DNA from: Favolaschia claudopus | Taxonomy: Eukaryota > Basidiomycota > Agaricomycetes > Agaricales > Mycenaceae | NCBI GenBank assembly: GCA_037176885.1 | Contig: JAWWNJ010000014.1 | Location: 62,001 to 126,000 of the forward strand | Length of the DNA: 64,000 nt | Reading direction: 5' to 3' | In this document: positions 43,218 through 54,615 of the stretch, piece after piece | Position numbering within the stretch: position 1 is the first letter of the stretch | Layout: each line of letters opens with the position of its first letter | Notes under the pieces: generated by a model | The model's database searches: none | The model's input: only the letters and a program-made list of their open reading frames with translations | Told to the model about the DNA's origin: nothing | Program-made: the position numbers and the translations under genes

Positions 43218-44303
43218 CTGTAGCACTTTGTATGGGTGAAACAGACCCTCGAGCGTGACTGGAAACGCTACGCATGGAAACCAGAAACGGCCTCAGCGTT
43301 ATGCGTGACATCATAGAATTTTGGAAACGGGCGGGCAAACACCGATAAAATCTATTTCCAAACGTTGAACGGATTCTGGGCAATTTTTAGCTCTCGTTTA
43401 TGCCAAGGGGCACCCACCGGCAAAACCCGAGACACGGGGTTAGAGGGGGGTGGGGGTCTGAAGTACCTTATTTCACTTTTCCGACCCAGCCTCTGATTGA
43501 TCTAAAAACGCGTTTCCGAAGGTCAAAAAAAAAGTAACAGAAAATATTTGATTACATAATATATTATGTATCCCACGACCAGACCCGAACGGCAACTTTT
43601 GGCCAGCTGGGAGGCAGAATTGTGTGGGATAACACGTTTGAGCACCAAAGTGTCCCCGAAGTGTGCTGGTACAATCCAAATCACGGCAAAACTTGGACAA
43701 ATTTTCTCAGTTTTTTGATGGGAATTACCCGTTTTGGGGATTATGTAACACTTACGTATGGGGGGTGGGGGTCGACCGAGCCTTAAGTCAGTTTTCCGAC
43801 CTCGTGTCCAAGATTTTAAGGATGGGTGCCCCTTGGTTTATGCTTTCTTTGTATCCATAGCCCTTGGAGATCGCATTTCTCCTGTTACGGGCTCCGTAAT
43901 ACTTACACCTTTTTTCTTTTTCATGAACACTGCGCCGTGGCGCACGCTCAGACACCTAAACCAGCGACGGGTCCACCACAAGCCCTCTTCGAGCGACTAG
44001 TTAAACTACCTCGGCCAGCTTTCGGTACACCTTCCCAGCACCTTGCCCGTGGTCTCCGATGCACCGTACCGGTTCTATCTTGACGAAGATTGTAGAGAGT
44101 GATTGAGTGCAGTGAGGAGGAGGAGGGTTATAGCTAAGTTATAGCAGTAGATTCAGCTAGATTTTACAGCCACAAACATGATAATTCGACATCTTTGTAT
44201 GTCACGCAGTCCTCAGGGAAACCACCCGACCGTTATGCGTTACCGTTGAAACGAAACAGGGCGGGCGTTACGCGTTACGTTTCACCCATACAAAGTGCTA
44301 CAG
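43218..44303. mobile_element. TA-flanked MITE, family C, interrupted by a hAT MITE
   Basis: Same 25-bp ends as 3253-3898, with TA at 43216-43217 and 44304-44305. Length 1086 bp equals 646 bp plus a 432-bp insertion and an 8-bp duplication. The two copies look almost identical outside the insertion, so both are probably recent. Confidence 0.92.
43404..43835. mobile_element. hAT-type MITE, 432 bp, nested
   Basis: Ends CAAGGGGCACCCACCGGCAA / GATGGGTGCCCCTTG are inverted repeats. The exact 8-bp duplication GTTTATGC (43396-43403, 43836-43843) is present once at the matching place in the uninterrupted family C copy (about 3431-3438). That empty site proves the boundaries. Confidence 0.95.
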
Positions 44304-44857
44304 TACTTGAAAAGAGGGCCAGGCCATCAGTCGCGTGACTTTTGACAGAAAGTCACGGGGTTTTGTCGACATCCTGCAACCGACTGTCGAGATGTTGAAA
44401 CTCACACGCGGTCCCCGGCGCCGCGCGCCGGCGAGTGCAGCGAGTGGCAGTGCGGCGCCGCGGGCAAGGAATCCAGCAAAAAAAATCCAGGCGGGGTTTG
44501 GGGCGGAGCCCCGACAAGCTGTGTACCCCCCGTAGGTAGGGACGCGAGCGCAGCGAGCCGGCCCTGCCGAAGGCGGGGTGCTTAAGCTTGTAAGAGAAAG
44601 AACTTAGCAGCATTAACGTCATGAACACGGTCCCATGACTGTCAATGCCGAGAATGCGCCGAGCGCGCGGGAAGACTCGAGAGCCGGATAATACCGATAT
44701 CCATCACAGAGCTTCATGTGCACGAAGAACTCAAAGGTACAAGATTGTAGACCAGCTAATATTGAACACTAGACAATTTAATGGTACACAGATTCTAGAC
44801 TAGCTTGAAGTAAGCTGCGACTTGCGCATGGTAGGAGTGGTCAACACGAATGTAATC
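44304..44857. other. GC-rich spacer
   Basis: Contains TTTGACAGAAAGTCACGGGG and a GC-rich inverted segment related to 30818-30900, and GCGAGCGCAGCGAGC, which also occurs at 48436. No gene seen. Confidence 0.4.
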
Positions 44858-46233
44858 TTACGCCATGAGCTCGGCTAGCAAATCGTGTACAGATTTGAGC
44901 TGGCGACGACGAATGCCGCGTGAGAGAACATCGTGAGCGGATGCCGGAACAGGGGCAGCTTCAAGCAGCGGAACTTGAATTGCCGGAACGGGCCATGTGG
45001 TGATGTACGAGTTTCCGTTGTAGCTGCCGATAAGAACATGTTCGCAGTCTGGATTAAGCAGCCGAACAAGGGCTGAGTGTTGATTTAAGTTAACGAAGGG
45101 AACTCGCAAGTGAGGACGCATCTTATTTGAGTACTCCTTGTTCGCCATGTAGCCGTGGAGTTGAGTAAAGGCGCCAAAAGGGAAGCGAGCTCGGACGCGA
45201 GGAATAAACTCCGAAGGGTGCATACCAATGAAAGCACCGAAATTCATGGAGGAGTCTAGCCCGTTTTCGAATGAGATGAGCATGGCATAAGCCAACACGA
45301 GAGTGAGATGGCGGCAAATGTCTACAACTTATTCCGACAGTTCAACCCGTGAACATAGGTGAAAGGGCAAGTAGACACACCATAAATGTTTTTGAGAGTC
45401 GTCTGAGCAATCCGCAGTGAAGGATAGGTGCGCATCTCATAAGTCACACCCATCTTCTCGCGCAACAGAGCCGATGCTTGCATGGATAGGCCAAGTTCCT
45501 CGACAACGCGATCCGGTATTGAGGACGGAATGTATGAGCCACCGCCCTTGATCATAGGATCATGATTGTTAGCAGCGCAATGGAAAACAGTGGTGATGAT
45601 CTCAAAGATAGCGCGTGTAGTGAAAGTGATCGCCTCGCGAATCTTGTAGCGAGTCTCGCCGTATTCGAGAACGGTTACGATGTCGTCGTCGGACAGTTCG
45701 GGAAGCTGGAGCCCAGCAACGCCTAAGGCGCGTTGAAAGAGGGAACTGGCAACCGCCTTGAACAGATTGAAAATTAATTATTCTCGAGTAATGGTTTGCG
45801 TACCGAGAAGGCTCTGAATAATGTTTGGTGGAGAACGGATATCACTGTGACGTCGTATTTTGAATACTCCGAAGTAACATTTAAACCAGGCGTTAGGTTA
45901 CGATACTCGGGTGAGTGGATTTGAAGTGCCTTCAGTCCAAAACCAACCCAATTAGGAAATGTTGTCGAGATAGATCAGAAGTCGATCCAGCGCGAAGAAC
46001 TCGGTGTATTTCGATGCGATGCAGAGGGTTTTAGAGAATATGGTGATCTGTTGGTTGGAAGGTTAGAACAAAGTAAGGATCGATTTTACCGTTGGTTATT
46101 TGAATCCAGAGTATTTAGACGGGAGAGCGAGTGTGGCAGAAAGTATGGGTTCCAAGATGTTATTCTTGCAAACCCAACGCAAAGGAGACAGTTGGTCGGC
46201 ACCAGAGGTTTCGTAGAAATGGGTTGCCATCAT
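44858..46233 (-). pseudogene. Four-exon gene of unknown family, two lesions
   Basis: Minus-strand exons 46233-46090, 46047-45804, 45756-45381 and 45321-44858 are separated by GT-AG introns of 42, 47 and 59 nt. Exon phases fit a 408-residue protein if two lesions are allowed: a TAA about 9 nt before the end of exon 1, and one extra T in exon 2 near 45957. Segments include THFYETSGADQLSPLRWVCK, SKYTEFFALDRLLIYLDN, TTRAIFEIITTVFHCAANNH and SMNFGAFIGMHPSEFIPRVR. No family is recognised; no signal peptide, membrane span or nucleotide-binding motif is seen. Long, well-conserved-looking exons argue that this was a real gene until recently. It lies next to a Gypsy integrase remnant, which may be chance. 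Confidence 0.6.
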
Positions 46234-46308
46234 CAAGAGGAAAGCCTTCAGCGAGTTTGGCTAAGCGAAGATCATTGCGGGATATGTAGGGAAGAAGGCG
46301 AGTTGCAG

Positions 46309-46800
46309 CTATTCCTTGAGTACTGACCGCGCCAGATAGTTCTCGAAGAACATAAGAACTCCCAGCGGTCCGGCGAACGACCGCATATGGCCCAAGCCAT
46401 TTAATTTACTCTTCCATTTTCTTCCTAGGTCGGTGGCGAGACGGGAATTACGAACAAGAACTAGTTCATTTGGCTGGTAAGATTCGCGGTAGAACCTTGC
46501 CGAATATCTCCGCTCAAACTCTTCTTTCGATCGAATACGACTTGCTAGCAATCTGTCGGCTGCATCTTTGAGGTCAGAGGTGCGGCGTTCGATTTGGCGA
46601 GTTCTGAGAGCGAGAAGATCCGTGTCGGACATGTTGGAAGTCCAACCTTCAATCATGTAAGTGCATTCGGCGAGATCGAAAGGGAGGATGTGATGGAAGC
46701 CATCAGTAGCTAAGTTGCACGAGCATCTCAATTTGCGGAGGGAAAAAACGGCAATTTCGGTTATTTTTGAGTAGTAGCCGAGCATCGGAACGGGACCAAC
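46309..46800 (-). pseudogene. Ty3/Gypsy integrase C-terminal fragment
   Basis: The minus-strand frame contains LPFDLAECTYMIEGWTSNMS, LLALRTRQIERRTSDLKDAA and QPNELVLVRNSRLATDLGRK. This is the segment after the DDE core of fungal Gypsy integrases up to the GPY/F region. The GPY module is degraded and the catalytic core is absent. It is a different lineage from Gypsy-B, whose integrase tail reads differently. Confidence 0.75.
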
Positions 46801-46872
46801 ATGAGCATGTACGTGACCGTGACCCTTGGCGTCATAGAGCCGACCTTGACTTGTTCCGTCCGACTGCTTCAT

Positions 46873-48467
46873 TTTCGTTTCTGAACCTGCTGCCGACGGG
46901 CACCACCGGCCATCTATCGGCTATTCTATATATAGTCGTTTTCGTTTTCGTTTCTAGTATATACTCCGTAGGAACGTCTGGGCCACTTCGATTGGGGCGC
47001 CTACCATAACCCGCTTCGCGCGTCACTGCGTCGGCCTACAGGACCATGCCTCCAGAGGGTGACGGTCGCCACCCCGCCCTCCGCGAGCACTCTCAACAGC
47101 TCCTACATGATGCGCGGCGGCACGCAGCCGCTACAATTCAAAGCATACACGCGACCCAATGAGCTCAGCGAGGGTTATGCTGGGTTATGGTAGGTCGTCC
47201 AATGGAAGTGACCTGTCGCTGCCCCGACCCGCCAGCGAATCCTCTTGTGTGTCACACATGTTCCTCCGGTATCTGGCTTTCCTCCCCTTGATATCGATAC
47301 GGTTACCTGACAGTAAGTGCTTCTCACCAATGAAACTGCATGTTCCAAATTTTTTTACCTCAAAATTCGAGTTTCTGGCGGATATTTTCAAATCCATGCG
47401 AAGTCATACCAGCTGAAAATATCATTTTGGGGCTTCGTTTAGACCTTGTGAGATATATTTCAGCATAAGAATCGTTTAAACCGGTGATTCTTTGCTGTTT
47501 TCAGCCCGAAACTAGGCTGATCAAGGAGGCACGACAACTTTAGTAGCATAGGCGTTCGCGAACGCCTATTGATGGCTGCGAACACCTATTTTGACCATCC
47601 CGCGATGATTCCACTTCCTCCTCGTCGTTCGCTGCTCCCCGTCCTATTCCCATTGAGCTTCGCGTTGCTCACGTACCCGCATCCACTTCAGCCGTTGTAC
47701 CATCCAAGGCATCCACCTCACCCGTACCGCTGTTGACTTCATTACCCTCCGTCACATTCGAGATTTTGTCCACCGCACCCGCGACGTTTCCTCCGTTGTC
47801 GCTCGAGTCGTATCACGATCCCGTTACATCGCACACACAGATCCCCGGTTACGCCCCGCTCAAGTCCCGAAATTTTGGTTGACCTCGGTCTATTCCGTCG
47901 CGTCTTGGTCGCGTCCAAAAGCGTCGTCATCATCCATGTTTAATTCTATCCCTCATCCTCCTTCTTTGACATTCTCGGTCATCGATTCGTCTCACTCAAT
48001 TCAGGATTTCGATAATCGCATCCTATGTTGCCCGCCAAATTACGTGCTCCCGACCTGTCTCTTGTCCCTCCGGTCGCAGCTCACACAGTTAACTCACGTT
48101 TTCGTTGATCGCTCTAACTCATCGTCGTCGCCCCTCATTCTCGCGGTGGGCTCCAAAATGACGAACCAACCGAGCGCCGGGGCGCGGAAGGATCTGAAAG
48201 TGGACCGGAAACAGAGGGGAAACGCAAGTCTGATGATGGGTGGCAAGGTACAGGCTATAAGGTAGGTTGAACCAACCCAAAATGTCACACTTTTGGCCGG
48301 GAGAATTGACAGCGTGACGCAAGCGCAGTGTTTACGGCTAAACTGCACCAGACGTTATAGCGCAGTCACCCGCGATCAAATCTCACCATCATGACATTTC
48401 GACATCTCAACATTTCTATTTTAGGGCGAATGCGCGAGCGCAGCGAGCGGTGCGGGTGCTGCGCTCA
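46873..48467. other. Region with promoter-like signal and weak coding runs
   Basis: TATATATAG at about 46928 is followed by a 38-codon frame starting at the ATG at 47046. From 47640 to 47880 a Ser/Pro/Thr-rich plus-strand run (AHVPASTSAVVPSKASTSPV) looks like part of a low-complexity protein but has no domain. Nothing further is supported. Confidence 0.35.
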
Positions 48468-48669
48468 TGTGACGGAAGCGAGGGGGAGTCGAGTTCCGGC
48501 ACACAGGGATCAAGAGAGAACTGGTGTAAGTACTAAATTGACCAAGGGAAAAGCTACTACGACAAGAACTAAACTACTTATACAGGAAAATCAAGGCTGT
48601 GTACATGGAGTCATGGGGACGAAACGGGCAGATCTCGCCGTGAGCGGATGCGAACGCCGATCCGTCACA
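48468..48669 (-). repeat. 3' LTR of Gypsy-A copy 2
   Basis: Begins TGTGACGGATC and ends CTTCCGTCACA on the minus strand, 202 bp, diverged copy of 1678-1880. It lies downstream of gag and directly after a polypurine tract. Confidence 0.85.
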
Positions 48670-48680
48670 TCCGCCCTCCA
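48670..48680 (-). other. Polypurine tract
   Basis: On the minus strand GGAGGGCGGA sits immediately before the TG of the 3' LTR, the expected place for the plus-strand primer site of an LTR retrotransposon. Confidence 0.75.
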
Positions 48681-48845
48681 GATCGTCGACCACGACGAGC
48701 TCAATCTTCATACAAAAATCAATGAATCTTGTTCAAAATCAATTCAACGTTCGAAATGGTCTTCGAAAAATCAAAATCAAACCATTTGGGTATCCTCGCC
48801 CTCCTCGACACCCATTTCGATGTCGAGGGAGGAAATTGTGCGAAT

Positions 48846-50362
48846 TTAGAAGTGTTCAAGAACTTCCGTGCTCTCCAACAGAGCATCGTGATCATCGTTC
48901 AGCGCGAAATCAACCGCGTGGGATGCAAAACCAGGAGGCCCTCCTTTCGAAACCATCGTGTTGAGTTCAGGACAGTTACGAGAAAGGTGACCCTGTACAC
49001 CACAGTTAAAGCATAAACCAGCGGCAAGGTATTCATTTTGTTTCTTAACCGAAAGATGCTTGCCGCTGCCGCGAGATTTCGACCCAGTCGTTGAAGGTTC
49101 GGGTTCAGCACTGGAAACCGAGATAACGCGCCCTCCATTACGACGTTTCCCGTTCGAATCTGAGTCCAGTTTCTGGTCATCGGGCTTGGATTGAGTCTTA
49201 CTCGATCCAGCCATATCAATCTCATCATTATCATCGTCAACCTTGACAATAATTTCGGCGCTCTCAGCACCAGCAGTAACTTCAGCCCAAGAAGAGGTTT
49301 CTGGATCAAGTTTATCGCGAAACATTTCCTTTCGAATGTCAGCGTTGAGGCTACGCCAGAACATGACAACCTTCTCTTGGTTGGCTTCAAGACCAATGGT
49401 GTTATAAATTCGTTCCCATTCAGCCTTGTGAATTAACACTGACTTAGTGCCTTGGACACAAGAGCGCAATCGAGTGCGTTGTTTCTCAAATAGTACGACA
49501 AGTAAAACACTCGTTGATCAGTCGGGACTTTGCCAAGTTGCACATAATTCGATCCTTCTTTAACAAATCGATGGAATGCAATGGCATCCGGTGAGCCATC
49601 ATACTCCTTTGGAGGTATAGGCTTCAATATCATTTTATTCTTTCTGTGAGAACTCCGTTTCTTCCTAGAGGAACGGCGCTTGCGACGATGACGTGACGGG
49701 TATGACTTCCCGGAACCTGAACCATCTGAGGACTCAGAGTCGGAGTTCGACGAATCAGAAGGTTCGGATGGGGTGGGTGAACCATCCACACGCTCGGCAT
49801 TGTGCAGGGTGCGCTCAATGAAGCTGCCTGGCGCGACGCGCTTAGCAGGAGTGGGCTCGGGACGGGATCCGCGAGCTCCGTGATCCGCACCGATCTGTCT
49901 ATCAATGCTGTTTTTAACAGCAGTCTGCGCCTTGGTTAAGTCAACCTTTGGCGTCGTCGTCCGAGAACGTTGCAAGCTGCTGATCTGCGCTTGTAAATCA
50001 GCAATCTTTTCGTCTATGCTCTGGCCAGAGGCGACGGTATCTTTCGTTTGCTTTAGCAAAGGTCTCGGAGTTCGGGGTTCGGGAGAAGCCATGATTGGCG
50101 TCCGATCAAAGAACCCAGGTGGCGGTGAATGCTGTTCTTCTTTGACAGCACGGCGAATTTCGGCGAAATTATCAAAAGCGGCTCTTTGCGCGTCGATATC
50201 GCGCTCAGAGAAATCTTCCGAAAAATTTGCTGCACCCCAATTGCGGGGGTCAGCACCTTTGCCCTTCTGGCGGGAGGTTCCTACACCAGATGGTATTGCC
50301 GGACTGACAATATTTTCAGGCACATTCATTGCCGATCTTTCATCAATATCAATCAAGTTCGT
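48846..50362 (-). pseudogene. gag: Gag of Gypsy-A copy 2, deleted and frameshifted
   Basis: The minus-strand N-terminal part (50356-49433) matches copy 1 from about its residue 210 on. It contains the DPRNWGAANFSEDFSERDID motif, the basic Ser-rich linker and the capsid block (KGSNYVQLGKVP-like). Near 49480 about 36 codons are missing and the frame changes. The rest (49469-48846) encodes the late capsid and a CCHC zinc knuckle, CFNCGVQGHLSRNC. All of pol is gone: gag is followed within 200 bp by the polypurine tract and 3' LTR. The 5' part ends at 50362, where an inverted Gypsy-B gag fragment begins. Confidence 0.85.
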
Positions 50363-50655
50363 GATTTAGCGAAATCTCTCGAGGCGAAGGACCTTCTCAG
50401 CCGAAGGGTAAAGGACCGGATCCTCGCAATTGGGGCGAGGTTGATTGGTCGGACCAGTTCTCTGAAGCTGAGTTTGAAGCTCAACGCGCCGCGTTCGCTA
50501 ATTTTGAAGAAATCAATCGAATTAAAAAGGAGCCTATTTCTACTCCTTCTGACTTATTCCGGGATGGGACCGTGAATAATGTACCATCGGATAGTTCTTC
50601 TACTACCGTTGTAATTAATAAACCTGAATATAATTCTCCCCCGAATGAATCAGTG
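50363..50655 (+). pseudogene. gag: Gypsy-B gag, 5' fragment before the Harbinger insertion
   Basis: Reading in the frame with a codon at 50419, the sequence runs GPSQPKGKGPDPRNWGEVDW, then SDQFSEAEFEAQRAAFANFE and a Ser/Thr-rich stretch to NESV at the insertion site. It matches Gypsy-A Gag (QKGKGADPRNWG, SERDIDAQRAAFDNFAEI). The frame resumes at 54782 (SGQTIISLSDEKLNLQKRLK), corresponding to VASGQSIDEKIADLQ in Gypsy-A. Confidence 0.85.
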
Positions 50656-51324
50656 GGTGACTTCCCATAGTGGTAAATAAATGTTTTGGAATATCTGGGA
50701 ATATCCGGAGGAGGGACCCCATCGGGCTCAGATCTCAAATTTCGTGTTATTATCCCGTTGTAAAGCTCTTTAAAGCTTAAATCTGAACGAGGGGTCTTGA
50801 CCCCCCGTTCAAATTTAACACCCTCGAATAAACAACGAATAAACGGATTTGTCGAGCTTGCGCCCCATTGGGCGCTGCGTCACGTATGTCACACCAAGCT
50901 CTCCTCACCTCGCTCTCATGTTCTTCGCGACCGGTCCTCGGTGCGCTCATCGTTGCGCTCATTATCTCGGCGTCCTTGTGTGTCGGAGGACTCTACCCTG
51001 GATTTCCTGTGCCAGCGCAGTTTTTCAATGACGAAACACCCTGCTTCGTACAATGATTTGCCTCAATCTTGGACGGAAACGCTCTGCACACCACAGATGA
51101 AAGCATACCAGGAGATACCAGGGCGACACTGGCAGCAACGACCCTCTCAAAACTCAATCTAACCCTGCGACGCTCCATTGCTCCAATGGAAATCTCTCCA
51201 CGACTCAAACAAACGCAGCAGGGTCGCACTCGTGCCGTTGACGGTCGCCAGTGCATTCAAAATTCGGACGCTCTTACCAGCTTTTGATGTCATCGAGTCT
51301 AAATTCGTGTTGTGCAGGGGACAG

Positions 51325-51330
51325 TATAAA
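51325..51330 (+). promoter_or_regulatory. TATA box of the DUF6818-like gene
   Basis: TATAAA lies 89 bp upstream of the ATG at 51419, followed by a pyrimidine-rich leader (CTTCCCTCAGCTTTCTTC), a common arrangement in basidiomycete promoters. Confidence 0.5.
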
Positions 51331-51418
51331 ATGGTGTGTTCCTTCCCTCAGCTTTCTTCGTTCGACCTCGTCGTTCATTCCGCTCTTTCAGTCTAATCTT
51401 CGCTCTCTCTCTCTAACC

Positions 51419-52987
51419 ATGTCTGATAACTCTTCCCCTCCCTTTACCCAACCCAACACCAACACCGAATACATGCATGACCCCGACGGTCAACCGTGGT
51501 ACCGCAATCCTGGTGGTCCATGGGCTCCGGTGATGATGACTCTGGGAGTACGTCTTTTACTCTGTTTTTTTTACGCACCATTGACCCATTTCAGTCTTCC
51601 GCCGCTCAGACAAACCAGCCTCTGCAGCCTGCCTTCCCGTTCAACGCAGTGTCGCAGGTACTCGATCTATCTTTCATCCTATCCCGTTGTACTTACATCT
51701 AGTATTAGCAGTCGTTCGACTTCCCTGCGGCGAACGTTGGTCCCATCGATCCCCGTCTTCAGTACTCCGCTCCAAGCAGTCTTCCTCGTCTTCCCCCACA
51801 CGAAGCCGCCGCTGCTGTCCTTGGCAAACCGGCTACCAAGATCGCTGGTGTTCGCACCAAGGAGAAGGGCAAGAAGCGCAAACGCACCCCCGACTCGGAC
51901 GACGAGAGCGACGCTGGCCCCGCAGCAAAGCGCGCTCGTCCTGCCGGTCGTCCTGCCGGAGCCCCCAACTACAATAAAGTCGACAAGAAAGCCGTTCTTC
52001 GCCACGTTGAGAAAATCTTGCCGTTGGGAAGGAAGGATTGGAAAGAGGTCGCGGTGCTGTACAACGAGTGGGCCGATGAGAACGATCGGCCTCAGCTGGA
52101 TGCAAAGTCTCTTGAGGAATGGCACAAGCGAGTGCGTATTTATCTCTTTAATTTATTTAATTCACTGCTGACGATCTAGTACTTAGCTCGTTCGCAAGAA
52201 GAAGCCCACTGGATCCGGTACCTGCCCTCCCGAAATCAAGGACGCCCATCGGATCGAGCGCTTGATCAACAGCCGCGCCGACACTCGCGAACTCTCCGAT
52301 TCTGGGTCCGACATCGTCCTCTCCTCGGACGAAGATGTCGACACCTCCGGGAAACCCGCTATCCACACTGCAGTCGCCCAACGCGCGCCTTCCCCTGCCC
52401 CTGCCCCTCGTCGCTCCCGCATCAGTGCTCCAGACCTTGTCAATCAGCTTTCCAAAGCCTTCGATCCCAAGGCTGCTCGGGCTCGTGACGCGGAACGTGC
52501 TGAGCGGTCGTCTCAGACCACGCAGATCCTCACGCTCTCCCAGCAATACCAACAAGCCCAGGCCACCATCGAGTCCCTCCGCACTCAGGTGTCGACGATG
52601 CAGTCCCACATCAACGATGTGGAACGGGCTCGGGATCGAGCTGAGTGGAAGCTTGAGATGTATCAGTCCTCCCCGCCTGTTGTCACTGCCCCACCTGTCG
52701 CCACTGCCTCTCGCAATCGTTCCGCTGTCTACAGGGAGAATCCCGACCTCATCCGTGTGGACGGCAAAGTCAGATGTGAGCGCATCTATGCCGATGGCGG
52801 TGCGACGACTCAATTCTTCTCAGACGCCAGCGACGACGAAGAGAAGGAGAATGTGGATCCAAACTTCGACTCCAGCTTCCGCATTGATGACGACCACTTC
52901 CCCATTCATTCTGCGGACTCCTCCAACTCTGATCTCCACCCGTCTGCTGTTGACTCGTCGTCGTCGTCCGTAGTCGAAGGGGCTTGA
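51419..52987 (+). CDS. DUF6818-like (Myb/SANT-like) protein, four exons, intact
   Basis: Exons 51419-51547, 51595-51657, 51709-52131 and 52187-52987 join to 471 codons plus TGA; introns of 47, 51 and 55 nt are GT-AG. The N-terminus is Pro/Gln-rich. A basic nuclear-localisation-like stretch (KEKGKKRKRTPDSDDESDAG) is followed by the core domain: AVLRHVEKILPLGRKDWKEV, AVLYNEWADENDR, KSLEEWHKRLVRKKKPTG and PPEIKDAHRIERLI. That pattern is what I know as DUF6818, a helical Myb/SANT-like fold probably binding DNA. A coiled coil (ILTLSQQYQQAQATIESLRT...) and an acidic Ser-rich tail with EEKENVDP follow. It is convergent with the transposase gene, 192 bp apart, inside the same inverted repeats. Likely role: recognition of the element ends or partner of the transposase; inferred. 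Confidence 0.85.
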
Positions 52988-53179
52988 AGATTGATGCGGT
53001 AGATTTCTGACTCAAATGTCCCTGCTTGCTATACACGCGCTATACATTGTCAACACTCCTTGCTTCTTACTTACCTTTACTTACACTCTCCTAATCGTTT
53101 GCTCTGTTACTTGTGTCACTCGTTTCCTTAGACCTCGCTACTTCAACTTGTTGTTGTGCCAATAAAAATCAACCCTCGT

Positions 53180-54615
53180 TCATTCGTAAATTGCTACATT
53201 GTGAAACCTTGCGACTCGATCTGAACGACGCTGTTCACCGAATAACATACTCTCAAATCCACTCCATACGGCTTCCTCCTCGCGAGTCTGTTTCCACAAC
53301 GGCATATAGACACTGCGGATCTGGTTGATACCCACCAACTCTGCGCGTACATTGTTCAGCCGGATACAAATTTCCAAAAGATCACCTCGCTCTTTCTGTC
53401 GGCCTATCTCCAGCGGAATGCGTAGCCGCCCAAACGAACCTTGCAAACCTCGCATGCCCCACTCCGCGGTTTGTCGATAGGAAAGCAGCTCCCTGTCGAA
53501 CGCAACTTGTTCCTCAATCTCTTCTTTCGTACCTCGGATCTTTTGTCCTGTCTTAATTGGAGCACGAATCTTTCCTTCAATCTCCTGAACGCCGCGCGGG
53601 AATGCCGTGTCCGCCACGAGATAAAATCCTTCCGGGGTCCGTGTGCGAAGCTTTTCGTAGATTGGCCGAGCTACACGCGAGTCGTGCCAGCTGCCAGGTG
53701 CATTCGTCTGAGCAGTGATGACAGTGCCTATCTCGACGAATGGAGTTGAATAATTCAGACTCAGAGCTTCAAGTGGGACGAACCTTTCGGCGAAAAAACA
53801 AGAACAAAGCTAATGAAATGCTCACAAAGCCAGCCATTGTATGTCGCATTCTCAATTCCAGGATCTGCCGATGTTTGGCACGGCAAATTGAGCCCGTCTA
53901 TACTGGCAAAGGCGCCGGTAAGGCGCGGGTGACGTTCTGTGATCAGATCATTGTACTCCTCGTATTCGTGAAGATGTTGGGGCCATTTGATCCTTGCGGC
54001 AGGCATGCCGCGAAGGGCAAAGAGGAGAAGTTCAAGTCCGAAAGTGATGTAGCGAGAAATTGTGGTGGGAATGCACGCGAATATTTGCTGGAGACTAATC
54101 TCCCGCATCGTTGAGTTCAGGTAATGCAGTACAAGACCTAGCGCGCCAGGAGCGTCAAGAGAGCGACCGGACGGTCGTGTTTTCCCCGTACTTGACGCGT
54201 CTGGGCGCCTGATTGGTGTTGTGTCCCATGCATCACCAAAACCCGCCTCAAGAATGGCGTCAAAGGTCGCGACATCAAAACCCATTGTGGTGATGTACGC
54301 GCGGTCATTCCGTGTACGGTACAGAACCTGCCAAGCAGTGGCGCCGCGCGGATTCCGTAGCAGTTGAGCGCGACAAAGATATAACCTGCTAGGGCGTCTT
54401 CGCTCCGTTCGCAGTCGGTGGGCCTCGATTGCCCCAATGGTTATTATGGCGAGTGTGGAGCCTAGAAGCTGTTGCTCGTGGTCCAATGCGTCGTCCTCCA
54501 TGTCTTCGAGCTCTTGCATGCAGAAAAACGCGTCGATGTCCATGTGTGCTGCAAGCGGGACGCGTTTGTTGAAGCCAAGAGCGTGTTGTGTGGTGTTCTT
54601 TGGTGTATCATGCAT
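53180..54615 (-). CDS. PIF/Harbinger DDE transposase (HARBI1-like), two exons, intact
   Basis: Minus-strand exons 54615-53784 and 53727-53180 join across a 56-nt GT-AG intron to 459 codons plus stop. The enzyme would cut and join DNA at the element ends using metal ions held by three acidic residues. All three are visible: D in FASIDGLNLPC, D in FYLVADTAFPRG, and E in TAEWGMRGLQGSFGRLRIPL. The family landmarks SWHDSRVARPIYEKL and ATYNGWLCEHFISFVLVFSP also fit. The N-terminal half has the usual helical region (TMGFDVATFDAILEAGFGDA). Start chosen at MHDTPKN; an upstream ATG at 54660 would add 15 residues. No stop or frameshift is present. Confidence 0.88.

Noticed and set aside
44335..44470. 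GC-rich palindromic segment as a possible structured RNA
   Set aside because: The complementarity is mostly low-complexity GCGC; no compensated helix or second aligned copy supports an RNA.
50129..50575. 148-codon plus-strand frame across 50363
   Set aside because: It is antisense to Gypsy-A gag on its left and out of frame with the Gypsy-B gag fragment on its right.
51251..52171. 306-codon plus-strand frame over the DUF6818-like gene
   Set aside because: It reads through introns in another frame; the four-exon model gives the coherent domain order and phase.
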